Below, piece after piece: positions 34,243-42,060 of a stretch of 64,000 bases of DNA. Origin of the DNA: an uncultured Acetatifactor sp. (lineage in GTDB: Bacteria; Bacillota; Clostridia; Lachnospirales; Lachnospiraceae); the NCBI GenBank assembly GCA_910577235.1, contig CAJTMX010000007.1, positions 1-64,000 on the forward strand, read 5' to 3'. Position 1 is the first letter of the stretch. The number at the start of each line of letters is the position of its first letter. Below the pieces are notes generated by a model. It did no database searches and was not told where the DNA came from. It saw only the letters and a list, made by a program, of their open reading frames with translations. Both the position numbers and the translations under genes were made by a program.

Positions 34243-35178
34243 TTATCTCGCCTCAAATTCGATGCGGAGACTCGGGTCAGTTTCAGCCTCAAGAACAATT
34301 TTATTGTAACGATCAATAATATCTGAAAGCGTAGAATTTCTCTTACTTTCATCAAAAAGGCTATGCTCATACACGTTAGCCGAAAGAAATTGCTGAATGT
34401 CCCATACCTCAACGCGCCCGGCAAGTCCTGCATCCTCAGCAAGATTTAATGCAGTATGTACGCGTTCAAAAATCGTAATAATAACAGGATGGCAGCCTCC
34501 GCGTAGGTTTGCTTTGCATTTTTCAATCAGTAAAGCGCCGGGCATTGTGGTACAATGGATAATGGTATTGTTTATCACAAAGTCTCCGCTTCGTTCCGTG
34601 GGCGCATCCGCAACAGAAACACCATGTATTTCAAATGCGTTTTCAGGCAAGATAAGACATAATTTCGCAGCCACTAAATGCTGCAAAATGGTTCCAAGGT
34701 ACTGCGTTCCCGGATTTTGTTTCTGGCGTTTCTTTGCCTGTTCAAATAATTCGTCTAAATTCGCTCCAATCGTTTTAGAAGTATCGGCGGTTAAAACAAA
34801 CGGCTGATTTCTGAAATATTCCCTGACCTGCTCGGCCCAAAATTCTTCAACGATTGAAAATATAATAGTTTCTTCTTCGTTCCAAGCATTAAGAAAATCA
34901 ACATATTTAATCATCAACCCCATACTTCCGCGACTGGTGCGCCCGCCTTCCGCAGATAACTGTTGGGTAATGTCATGCTCTTTCAAAATCTTTTGGAGAT
35001 TACCGCCGCCAAGTCCAGCGACCTGACCTTTGCCGCTTGTTTGAAAATCGTCTTGATTTAACGGAAATTCTTTATCTTGAACCATTCGGGTAAATTGAAC
35101 CACTAACGACAAAGGTCCTTTTGTATAGATATTGTTTTCATCTTGAAATAGTTTCAATCTTTCTTCCGTACTAATCAT
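34243..35178 (-). CDS. Probable type II restriction endonuclease, DUF4928-like
   Basis: 311 residues. From memory it resembles DUF4928 proteins, which sit beside cytosine-5 methyltransferases and are taken to be the restriction enzyme. Visible features are GGNLQKILKEHDI and GGRTSRGSMG near residue 70-85, a helical middle, and TQYLGTILQHLVAAKL. ERSGDFVINNTIIHCTTMPG follows, where the Asp and following strand could be a nuclease core. No textbook D...ExK is obvious (LIEKCKANL is the nearest). The ATG overlaps the methyltransferase stop by 8 bp, a typical coupled arrangement. AT-rich codon use marks it as imported. Confidence 0.72.
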   Translation of the reverse strand: MISTEERLKLFQDENNIYTKGPLSLVVQFTRMVQDKEFPLNQDDFQTSGKGQVAGLGGGNLQKILKEHDITQQLSAEGGRTSRGSMGLMIKYVDFLNAWNEEETIIFSIVEEFWAEQVREYFRNQPFVLTADTSKTIGANLDELFEQAKKRQKQNPGTQYLGTILQHLVAAKLCLILPENAFEIHGVSVADAPTERSGDFVINNTIIHCTTMPGALLIEKCKANLRGGCHPVIITIFERVHTALNLAEDAGLAGRVEVWDIQQFLSANVYEHSLFDESKRNSTLSDIIDRYNKIVLEAETDPSLRIEFEAR

Positions 35179-36274
35179 TGTATATGGTCTCCGCAAGTTT
35201 TATAAGAAATTTTTCTCCGATGAACTGAGCAACCGGCATTGCAACGGCATCTCCCATCGCTTTATAGCCATCGTTATAGCTACCGGGAAGAATGAAGCTG
35301 TCCGGTGCGCCCATTAGTCTGGCGGTTTCGCGCACCGTCAAAAAACGGGCATGGATTTCATTATTTCTTTTTACAACCAAATACTGCTTGCTGCTCCCAC
35401 CCTCAGGAGTTCGCAAACAACCCGCTATGCCGTCAAAACGCAATTCTAATTGTTGCTCTCCATGGCGTGTTCGACGATAGCCTGTAGCGTAAACCGTATC
35501 ATGTTCATTGAGTTTTGCTTGGTGGCGTACTGGAATAAGCCGCAAAACAGTGTCTTTATCAAATTCTGATTCTTCCTCAATAATATCTTTTAATGCGCTG
35601 CAACGGCGAGGAGGTTTCTCCGCTTGCCACCAAATCCATCCGGGTAAAGTTCTCCCTAAATCGGAGGCGGCTTTATTATGTAGCCAGCAAGGAGCGTTTC
35701 CAGTCAAATATGTAGGGATTTCATAACCATGCAGCACGGCAATAGCAAAAACTCTCGGTCTTGACTGTGGAACAAAGTGAGAGGCATTTATAACGATAGC
35801 GCCGCAGTCATAACCACGTTCCACAAGAGCCATATGGAGAACCCGATAATTATTGCCTCCATTTGTGGAAAGTAAGCCAGTTACATTTTCTAACGCTAGT
35901 ATTCGGGGCATTTCTGCCATTTCATCTAATACGCGTAGCCATTCCCATACCAATCCGCTTCTGGACGCATGAATGCCGCCCAAAGAACCGGCCAAAGATA
36001 AATCTTGACACGGAAAACTAGCCCAGGATAAATGAGCAAAAGGCAAATCTCTGCCATTAACATTTTTTATATCGCCAAGTTCAAAATGTTCACATCCAAA
36101 ATTGGCTTCATATACAGCCGCTTTCTGTTCGCTAATATCGTTAGCCCAAATTGGCGCAAACATACCTTTCAAACCGTATGCAACTAACCCGCTTCCTGCA
36201 AAAAACTCATGCATCGTCCAAGGCGCGGAGGACAAATCAATATTTTGTTTTTTATACAGAGTGCGTTGTAACAA
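35171..36274 (-). CDS. DNA (cytosine-5) methyltransferase
   Basis: 367 residues from a TTG start (36274) behind GGAGG with 8-nt spacing. Motif I is FFAGSGLVAYG (24-34) and motif IV is SFPCQDLS with catalytic Cys89. Motif VI (LALENVTGLL), motif VIII (QSRPRVFAI) and motif X (GDAVAMPVAQFIGE) are all present and in order. The target-recognition region lies at about 200-290. It protects the host from the co-encoded endonuclease. The start overlaps the small HTH gene by 23 bp, giving an HTH-M-R-vsr operon. The recognition site cannot be read from the sequence. Confidence 0.93.
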   Translation of the reverse strand: MLQRTLYKKQNIDLSSAPWTMHEFFAGSGLVAYGLKGMFAPIWANDISEQKAAVYEANFGCEHFELGDIKNVNGRDLPFAHLSWASFPCQDLSLAGSLGGIHASRSGLVWEWLRVLDEMAEMPRILALENVTGLLSTNGGNNYRVLHMALVERGYDCGAIVINASHFVPQSRPRVFAIAVLHGYEIPTYLTGNAPCWLHNKAASDLGRTLPGWIWWQAEKPPRRCSALKDIIEEESEFDKDTVLRLIPVRHQAKLNEHDTVYATGYRRTRHGEQQLELRFDGIAGCLRTPEGGSSKQYLVVKRNNEIHARFLTVRETARLMGAPDSFILPGSYNDGYKAMGDAVAMPVAQFIGEKFLIKLAETIYND

Positions 36275-36464
36275 TCGTGTTTCCTCCCGCCTTATTTAAA
36301 GTCTGTTTGCTATTGGTAGGCTTTTTGACGTTTTCAGGAATAATCCAAATACGGCTCATACGCATAGCTCCGACAATTCTGTTTTCTTTGCAGAGAATTT
36401 GAACCTGACGAGGCGTTACGCCCCATTTTTCAGCAGCTTCTTGAACTGTTATATATCCATTCAC
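36252..36464 (-). CDS. Small HTH (excisionase/MerR-type) protein of the RM operon
   Basis: 70 residues. An N-terminal helix-turn-helix of the excisionase/DNA-binding domain type (YITVQEAAEKWGVTPRQVQ, then RMSRIWIIPENV) is followed by a short tail. It is first in the RM operon and overlaps the methyltransferase start, so it may act as a controller keeping methyltransferase ahead of the endonuclease. The ribosome site is weak. A palindrome-like TTCGCTTAAACGAA between the -35 and -10 of the promoter is a candidate binding site. Confidence 0.75.
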   Translation of the reverse strand: MNGYITVQEAAEKWGVTPRQVQILCKENRIVGAMRMSRIWIIPENVKKPTNSKQTLNKAGGNTIVTTHSV

Positions 36465-36507
36465 TTGCGACAGCTCGAACCTGTTTTTGATTTTGAAAAC
36501 TGGTATA

Positions 36508-36536
36508 ATTATATTCGTTTAAGCGAAATAAAGCAA
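36508..36536 (-). promoter_or_regulatory. Promoter/operator of the RM operon
   Basis: Minus strand TTGCTT (36531-36536), 17 bp, TATAAT (36508-36513). The spacer holds the near-palindrome TTCGCTTAAACGAA, well placed for repression by the HTH protein. Confidence 0.75.
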
Positions 36537-36659
36537 GAGCCTTCAAGAAGATTTCTCAGCAGATTTCTCGGCCAATCTCATAATAACCCCGCTCTGTTGA
36601 TACAGCATTTTTCCTCTGCAACGCTTTTTTCTTGAACGCTTCAAAGGCGGTCAGTATTT

Positions 36660-37043
36660 CTTCCAGCCGATCAGCCGGAAAACCCGCTGGTTCTGGACGT
36701 GGTAGACATTCGGCGCATTATGGGACTTTTCAGAGTGAGCGCCTACGAGCTGGTCCGGAAAACGAAAAGATATACAGATAAACTAAAAATTGACTACCAA
36801 AAATGCATCGGTTGCGGTTTATGCAAAAGCTTGTGTCCTATGGATAATGCCCTATTTTTATATAAAGGAGTAGAAAATACGGCAGAAATCAAAAACGAGC
36901 ATCAAAGCCACAGTTTCAAACGAAAGTTAGGTAATATCACTTACACCGTCAAAGCGCATTTCAGTAAAGACACTGATAAAACCTTCAAGGACAGAGTGCA
37001 AAATCTGATTATCAATGAGTGCCTTGAAAAAAATGAGAAATAA
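36660..37043 (+). pseudogene. Chimeric mobile-element remnant: HTH + ferredoxin + TnpW
   Basis: One open frame joins three unrelated pieces. First is an excisionase-like HTH start (DVVDIRRIMGLFRVSAYELV). Next is a 4Fe-4S ferredoxin piece with CIGCGLCKSLCP. Last is a C-terminal segment matching transposon-encoded TnpW proteins (KLGNITYTVKAHFSKDT, then DRVQNLI). A GTG at 36699 could start it, but no good ribosome site is seen. The composite most likely arose from successive deletions in an integrative element. It borders the RM operon, and 36540-36659 holds nothing else convincing. Confidence 0.65.
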
Positions 37044-37180
37044 CCCACATCAACACTTTACAACTCTTATCAGATGATAAATTCCCGTGTGCAGAGTAAT
37101 TAAGTAAGGAAAAAATTGGAATTGGATGTGGCATTATATATTGCATAATGTTTATGCGACAGCAACTCGCTCAATAGAGA

Positions 37181-37211
37181 GAATAAAACAGCGCCCCTTA
37201 GGGACGCTGTT
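37181..37211 (-). terminator. Terminator of the BlaI/M56 operon
   Basis: AACAGCG...CGCTGTT (37187-37193 and 37205-37211) with an inner CCC/GGG pairing is followed on the minus strand by TTTTATT. The rest of 37044-37240 holds no gene. Confidence 0.75.
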
Positions 37212-37240
37212 GGATACCGATATTCAATTATTTTTGATCA

Positions 37241-37495
37241 TTAATTGGCCGGACCGACATAAATCCAATCGCCAACCCATTCGCCGCGGGTGGTGTTGTA
37301 CAAACGTTTCCACAGTCCGTCTTCACGCTCCTCATATATCCATCTTAAAACGTCTGCATGAGGGGAAACCGTCTCTGTGTCGGCAGGCACCGCGGCATGA
37401 GCCTGCATAATGTGGCTGGGCGCTGCGAACATAAGCGACATGCTGCATAATGCGGTGACAAATACCAATTTACTGATTTTCTTGAAATGTTTCAT
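37241..37495 (-). CDS. Small secreted protein, last gene of the BlaI/M56 operon
   Basis: 84 residues. A clear signal peptide (KLVFVTALCSMSLMFAA...QAHA) leaves a mature part of about 50 residues rich in Trp, Tyr and Arg (LRWIYEEREDGLWKRLYN, then WVGDWIYVG), in the style of short cell-wall-binding repeats. A perfect AAGGAGG lies before the ATG, which is inside the end of the M56 gene (26-bp overlap). It is probably the effector or ligand of the M56 sensor. The family is not recognised. Confidence 0.75.
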   Translation of the reverse strand: MKHFKKISKLVFVTALCSMSLMFAAPSHIMQAHAAVPADTETVSPHADVLRWIYEEREDGLWKRLYNTTRGEWVGDWIYVGPAN

Positions 37496-38636
37496 TGTGC
37501 TCCTCCTTGCTGGAATAGACTATGATATCTGGGTAATACTCCAGAGAATCAACAATTTCAGTATATTGTCCATCATAAATATAAATTGTGTAACTGCCAT
37601 CCACATTAGATATTGCATAGCTATTGTCAGCATCAAGGTGAATATAATTCTCTGATTTAGTTATTGAGTCATCATAAGAACTATTCTCAAAAACAAACAG
37701 ATAAGAACCAAAGTACAAGCCAAACACCAGCAACAACAATGCTGCCGAAATCAGCATATTGGGCTTTTTGTTACGGTTATGTATCATGTGTATGCGGTAC
37801 TCCAGACTGCTCTTTTTATTGAGAGTCAAACCCATATAAGGATTCATGTGCTCTTTCGTATTTTGCACATAGTGCAGGAGCGTGGAGATGTACTTGGCAG
37901 TAGCCTCGTCGCCGTCAGATACTATGGCGGCGTCAACCCGTATTTCCAGCAGAGTCCCGACTTGGCTGTTAAGCGTGTGGCAGAACGGAATCCACCAGTA
38001 AAATGCGGACAAGCCTCTTATAAGGGATCTCAGCCACAGATCATGATACCGATAGTGCTGTAACTCATGCCGAAGGGCAAACAGTAGGTTTTCATCTGTG
38101 GGGGCCGACTCCTGCGGCAGCAAAATAATGGTTTTGCGTAGCCCAAGGATCATCGGAGAGTCAACAAATACAGAGGTACGCAGGCAAAGCCCTTTGCGTG
38201 CCTTGTCCGGGCAGAGCTGATCTAAGATAGACGCATAAGGCTCTTTACCGGTGACATCTTTGCTGTTGCTCAAAATTATTGTCCGCAGTTTCCGGTGCTG
38301 TATAAACAGTGCGGCGAAAGATACTATACTGCCCGCTAACCAGACGACTAGGAGTACGTCGGAAACGGAAACCGCAAATCCCGGAATGATCTCATGCCGA
38401 TGGCGCAGCAAAGATATTGGGTTTGAGATACTTGCTGGAAATAATACCGTCTTTGTAAACGGTAATTCATAGGGAAACAGCAGTCTCACAAAGATCACAA
38501 TGCAAAACACAGCCATTACCTTATATCCAATCTTTACCAATGTTTCCTCGCTGCGGAAAAGCAACGAGATCAAAGCCAACAGCAAACCGCTGACAAATAC
38601 CGCTGTCAGTACAGATGAAAAACTGAAATAGATCAT
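37470..38636 (-). CDS. M56-family (BlaR1-type) membrane metallopeptidase
   Basis: 388 residues. Four N-terminal-half membrane segments surround the zinc motif HELQH at 190-194 (FALRHELQHYRYHD). A last membrane segment (LLLLVFGLYFGSYLF) is followed by an extracellular tail of about 80 residues, much shorter than the penicillin-binding sensor of BlaR1. By family logic an outside signal activates the protease, leading to loss of the BlaI-like repressor encoded 9 bp upstream. The signal is unknown and unlikely to be a beta-lactam. Confidence 0.87.
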   Translation of the reverse strand: MIYFSFSSVLTAVFVSGLLLALISLLFRSEETLVKIGYKVMAVFCIVIFVRLLFPYELPFTKTVLFPASISNPISLLRHRHEIIPGFAVSVSDVLLVVWLAGSIVSFAALFIQHRKLRTIILSNSKDVTGKEPYASILDQLCPDKARKGLCLRTSVFVDSPMILGLRKTIILLPQESAPTDENLLFALRHELQHYRYHDLWLRSLIRGLSAFYWWIPFCHTLNSQVGTLLEIRVDAAIVSDGDEATAKYISTLLHYVQNTKEHMNPYMGLTLNKKSSLEYRIHMIHNRNKKPNMLISAALLLLVFGLYFGSYLFVFENSSYDDSITKSENYIHLDADNSYAISNVDGSYTIYIYDGQYTEIVDSLEYYPDIIVYSSKEEHNETFQENQ

Positions 38637-38645
38637 GTTATTATC

Positions 38646-39035
38646 CTACTTTTTTTTCTTGAGGTCGGACAACAGTTTTTCCAACTCCTTGATGTCCTTT
38701 TCTTTCTTAGTTTCATCGGGAGCCATCTCAAGCATACCGGCTACAGCAGTCTGCATGCTGATGATGGAACGGAAACTCTTGTAGTCCTGAAGGAACTTCT
38801 CGGTAAGAACATCCTTGGACTTTTCTGTAGCGCCAAAGGTTCTGCTCAGAACATTGCCGCTGTGAGTCACACCCTGAACCTCAACCAGCTCATTGGCCAA
38901 CAGCTTACGCAGTACAGCCTGAACGGTGCTCTGGGTCAGCTCAGCGCCGGAATTGACGATCTCGGTGGAGGTTAAAGCTCTCTCAGACTCATGCAGAATT
39001 TTTAATACTTCCAGTTCTCTTGGATTCAGTTTCAT
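38646..39035 (-). CDS. BlaI/MecI/CopY-family repressor
   Basis: 129 residues with the BlaI winged helix (KLNPRELEVLKILHESERALTSTEIV, then TQSTVQAVLRKLLANELVEV) and a C-terminal dimer region ending in a lysine-rich tail. GAAAGGAG precedes the ATG. It probably represses its own operon. Its leader carries two TTTGAGAC direct repeats and an ATAGT/ACTAT inverted pair next to the -10, which are candidate operators in place of the usual TACAnnTGTA. Confidence 0.9.
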   Translation of the reverse strand: MKLNPRELEVLKILHESERALTSTEIVNSGAELTQSTVQAVLRKLLANELVEVQGVTHSGNVLSRTFGATEKSKDVLTEKFLQDYKSFRSIISMQTAVAGMLEMAPDETKKEKDIKELEKLLSDLKKKK

Positions 39036-39083
39036 AATAAAAATCTCCTTTCATAGCGTCTCAAATAGTCTCAAACCAATACT

Positions 39084-39112
39084 ATTATAATCCACCAAAG
39101 GAAAATGTGCAA
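39084..39112 (-). promoter_or_regulatory. Promoter of the BlaI/M56 operon
   Basis: Minus strand TTGCAC (39107-39112), 17 bp, TATAAT (39084-39089). TTTGAGAC direct repeats lie between it and the start codon. Confidence 0.8.
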
Positions 39113-39173
39113 GATGTGACGTGAAATTTTCTAAAATTTTTTTTTGCGACAAAAAAATGCATGGATAAGAGAC

Positions 39174-39202
39174 TTGTCAGCAGGTGGCTTATGTGCTATG
39201 GT
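39174..39202 (+). promoter_or_regulatory. Promoter of the first GT-C gene
   Basis: TTGTCA (39174-39179), 17 bp, TGC-TATGGT (-10 at 39197-39202, extended type), divergent from the BlaI promoter. Confidence 0.6.
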
Positions 39203-39291
39203 TTGAATGATAATTCTTACAGCGGGACTTAAAAAGACAAAAAAGTGGAAACTGTCAGTATTTCCTGACAGCCGAAAGGAAACAATATTAT

Positions 39292-40896
39292 ATGAAATTC
39301 AATATGAACAATATGAATAAGAAATATTTCTATCTGTGCGGCGTTGTCCTGTTGCTGATACATCTTGCGGTCCTTACAGGTTACGGCATGAGTAAGGAGG
39401 GGTATCACGAGGATGAATACTATTCTTTTTTCTCCAGTACGGGCACGGCGGCGGTATATCCCAGAAGCGCCTATGACGTCCGTACCGGTCATGAGATGCA
39501 GAGGCAGTTCATGGTGCGGCAGGGAGAACGTTTTCAGTTTGCGGAGGTTATACAAAATCAGGAGGAGGATGTTCACCCGCCGCTTTACTATCTGGCGCTG
39601 AATGTGATCATGTCTCTAATGCCGGAACATTTTTATAAATGGTTTGGCCTGGCGCTTAATATGTTATGCTCCTGTGTTACGCTGGGAGGGATCATGTATC
39701 TGCTGCACAGTCTGGGAAAAGGGGAGGCCTGTTATCCGGCGGTGCTGTTGGGCGGGCTGGTCTATGCCATAGCCCCCTCCACGGTCAGCAATGTGATGTT
39801 TATTCGCATGTATGCCATGTCGGCCATGTGGACGGTGCTGTATACCTGCGTGATCGTGACGGTGATGCGGCGCGGGGAGTGCGGCAGGAGACGGTTTGCC
39901 GTCTATACGGCGGCGGGGGCGGTATTGTGCTGGCTGGCTTTCATGACCCACTACTTCTGTCTGCTGGTCCCCTTCTTCCTGACCTTTGCTTACGGCGTAG
40001 TGACACTGTGGCGGCGAAAGGGAATCCTGCGTATGCTGGTGTACGGTCTCTGTATGTGCGGGGCTATAGGGCTGGCGGTATACTGTTATCCTGCCTCCAT
40101 AGAGCATATTTTTCACGGATATCGGGGAGAGGCGGCCCTCTCTGTCCTGCTGAACGGAAGCTTTAGGGAAATGTGCGCCATGTTTCTGCCGGTGCTGGAC
40201 AAGAATGTGTACGCGGGAATGATGTGGGCAGTTTTGGCGCTTTCCGTGGCGGCGCTGGTATTGCTGACAGTCCGCAGAGGCATGGAGGGGACAGACAGGG
40301 CTGCCCTGGGCCGGGGAGCCGTGGTATATCTGGCCTGTCTGGCGTCCATATGCTTTCTGGTCAAGACATCCCTGTTTCTGGGAGACAGTTCCTGCCGGTA
40401 TTTCTATCCGGTATTGGCGCTGCTTTTGCCGTTACAGGCATATCTGTGGTATCGGGCGGTATCGGAACTGACGGCCGGAAGAAAACGGCGCGGGATCATC
40501 GGCGTGGCGGCGGTTCTGCTGGCCTGTGTCCCTCTTCTGGCGGGACATATGCAAAACAGAGTGTTGTTCCTCTATCCGGAGGAGGCAGAAAAAAAGGAGT
40601 TGTCTTACCGCTATGGGCAAGAGTACCCTCTGATCATGGTATATTCCAAGGAGGCCAGCCAGCGGAGCTGGTATATGGCCGATCAGATCTGGCCGTATCA
40701 ATATGTGATCTACTCCGATTACGAGCACATGCTGGAACTGCCGGAGGACCCGCTGCTCACACAGGCCAAAGGTTTTGTTGTGTATATGGACGCTCCGGCG
40801 GAGACGCTGGACCCTCTGGTGGAGAGAAATCCCAATGTGGAGGGATATACTCTGCTCAGAAAAGACAATTTTTTTATGGTATATCTGGTGGAATAA
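39292..40896 (+). CDS. GT-C (GT39-like) membrane glycosyltransferase
   Basis: 534 residues and about 11 membrane segments. The first outside loop has the acidic motif HEDEYYSFF expected of GT-C enzymes using polyprenyl-phosphate sugars, then DVHPPLYYLALNVI and FIRMYAMSAMW, both typical of the GT39/ArnT group. A soluble tail of about 90 residues lies outside. It resembles the protein at 47270-49114 in these same motifs, so the two are paralogues. It has its own promoter, and pseB follows after another promoter. Acceptor and sugar are unknown. Confidence 0.8.
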   Translation: MKFNMNNMNKKYFYLCGVVLLLIHLAVLTGYGMSKEGYHEDEYYSFFSSTGTAAVYPRSAYDVRTGHEMQRQFMVRQGERFQFAEVIQNQEEDVHPPLYYLALNVIMSLMPEHFYKWFGLALNMLCSCVTLGGIMYLLHSLGKGEACYPAVLLGGLVYAIAPSTVSNVMFIRMYAMSAMWTVLYTCVIVTVMRRGECGRRRFAVYTAAGAVLCWLAFMTHYFCLLVPFFLTFAYGVVTLWRRKGILRMLVYGLCMCGAIGLAVYCYPASIEHIFHGYRGEAALSVLLNGSFREMCAMFLPVLDKNVYAGMMWAVLALSVAALVLLTVRRGMEGTDRAALGRGAVVYLACLASICFLVKTSLFLGDSSCRYFYPVLALLLPLQAYLWYRAVSELTAGRKRRGIIGVAAVLLACVPLLAGHMQNRVLFLYPEEAEKKELSYRYGQEYPLIMVYSKEASQRSWYMADQIWPYQYVIYSDYEHMLELPEDPLLTQAKGFVVYMDAPAETLDPLVERNPNVEGYTLLRKDNFFMVYLVE

Positions 40897-40906
40897 GGAA
40901 CAGAAA

Positions 40907-40935
40907 TTGCATTTTGCGAACAATTATGCTATAAT
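40907..40935 (+). promoter_or_regulatory. Strong promoter of pseB
   Basis: TTGCAT (40907-40912), 17 bp, TGC-TATAAT (40930-40935), a near-perfect extended promoter. Confidence 0.85.
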
Positions 40936-40990
40936 CTGGAAGATATAGGTACAAGCTGCCACAGAGCCATATAATAAGGAGGACATGGAA

Positions 40991-41986
40991 ATGCTGAATA
41001 ATAAATCAATCCTGATCACAGGAGGCACCGGAACTTTCGGTAAAGCCTTTACCAGATATGTGTTGGAGAATTATGATCCCAAAAAGATCATCATTTACTC
41101 CAGAGATGAGTTCAAACAGTTTATCATGCAGAATGAGTTCAAGGAGCATGCCGCCAAGCTGCGTTTCTTTATCGGGGACGTGCGGGACAGAGAACGTCTC
41201 TCAAGAGCTTTTGAGGGTGTGGATTATGTGATTCACGCGGCAGCTCTGAAACAGGTGCCGGCCTGTGAGTACAATCCCGCGGAGGCCATCAAGACCAATA
41301 TTAACGGTGCCCAGAACGTGATTGACGCGGCGCTGGACAGGGGCATAAAAAAGGTGGTGGCGCTGTCCACGGACAAGGCGGTGAACCCGGTGAACCTGTA
41401 CGGCGGCACCAAGCTGGTGTCGGACAAACTGTTTATCGCAGCCAACGCATACGCGGGCAACAAGGATATCTGCTTTTCCATCGTGCGTTACGGCAATGTG
41501 GCGGGCAGCCGGGGCTCGGTGATCCCGCTGTTCCACAATATATTGAATAACGGCGGCACGGAGCTGCCCATCACGGACTACCGTATGACACGTTTCTGGA
41601 TCAGCCTGCGCCAGGGCGTGGAGCTGGTGATCAAGGCGCTGGAGGAGGCCCGGGGCGGAGAGACCTTTATCGCCAAGCTTCCTTCCTTTAAGATCACGGA
41701 TCTGGCCCAGGCCATGCTGCCCGGCTGTGAGATGCCCCAGGTGGGCATACGGGAGGGCGAGAAACTCCATGAGGTGATGGTGACGGTGGAGGATTCCGCC
41801 CATACCTATGAGTATGATAAGCATTTTATCGTATATCCGCAGATGGTGTGGAGCCAGCGGCAGCAGATTTTGCCGGGCGGAAAAAAAGTTGAGGAAGGTT
41901 TTTCCTACAGCTCCGGCAACAATACCGAATGGCTGAGTGTGGAGGAGATCAAAGAGCTGCTTAAGAGTGTGGAAATGGAGAAATAA
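40991..41986 (+). CDS. pseB: UDP-N-acetylglucosamine 4,6-dehydratase (inverting)
   Basis: 331-residue extended SDR enzyme. It converts UDP-GlcNAc to the 4-keto-6-deoxy-L-arabino sugar, the first step toward pseudaminic acid and related amino sugars. NAD motif GGTGTFGKAF lies at the N-terminus, followed by YSRDEFKQF, DYVIHAAALKQVPACEYNP, and a variant active site (STDKAVNPVNLYGGTKLVSDK with Thr-Asp-Lys and Tyr...Lys). AAGGAGG is 8 nt before ATG 40991; an ATG 6 bp earlier is too close. The PseC-like aminotransferase is encoded 18 kb away on the other strand. A terminator follows. Confidence 0.92.
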   Translation: MLNNKSILITGGTGTFGKAFTRYVLENYDPKKIIIYSRDEFKQFIMQNEFKEHAAKLRFFIGDVRDRERLSRAFEGVDYVIHAAALKQVPACEYNPAEAIKTNINGAQNVIDAALDRGIKKVVALSTDKAVNPVNLYGGTKLVSDKLFIAANAYAGNKDICFSIVRYGNVAGSRGSVIPLFHNILNNGGTELPITDYRMTRFWISLRQGVELVIKALEEARGGETFIAKLPSFKITDLAQAMLPGCEMPQVGIREGEKLHEVMVTVEDSAHTYEYDKHFIVYPQMVWSQRQQILPGGKKVEEGFSYSSGNNTEWLSVEEIKELLKSVEMEK

Positions 41987-41993
41987 AAGTCGG

Positions 41994-42034
41994 AAAGGAG
42001 CCGTATCGCGATAGCTGTCGGAGCGGCTCTTTTT
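41994..42034 (+). terminator. Terminator after pseB
   Basis: AAAGGAGCCG (41994-42003) pairs with CGGCTCTTTT (42024-42033, one G-U) around a 20-nt loop. It may be partial read-through, since no promoter is visible before 42061. Confidence 0.75.
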
Positions 42035-42060
42035 GCAATAGGCGATATAGGGATCAAAAT

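Noticed and set aside
36540..36680. Minus-strand coding fragment (PADRLEEILTAFEAF-like)
   Set aside because: It overlaps the plus-strand HTH fragment, lacks a start and ribosome site, and matches nothing I recognise.
37470..39035. Beta-lactam resistance operon (blaR1/blaI)
   Set aside because: The M56 protein lacks a penicillin-binding sensor domain and no beta-lactamase gene is present.
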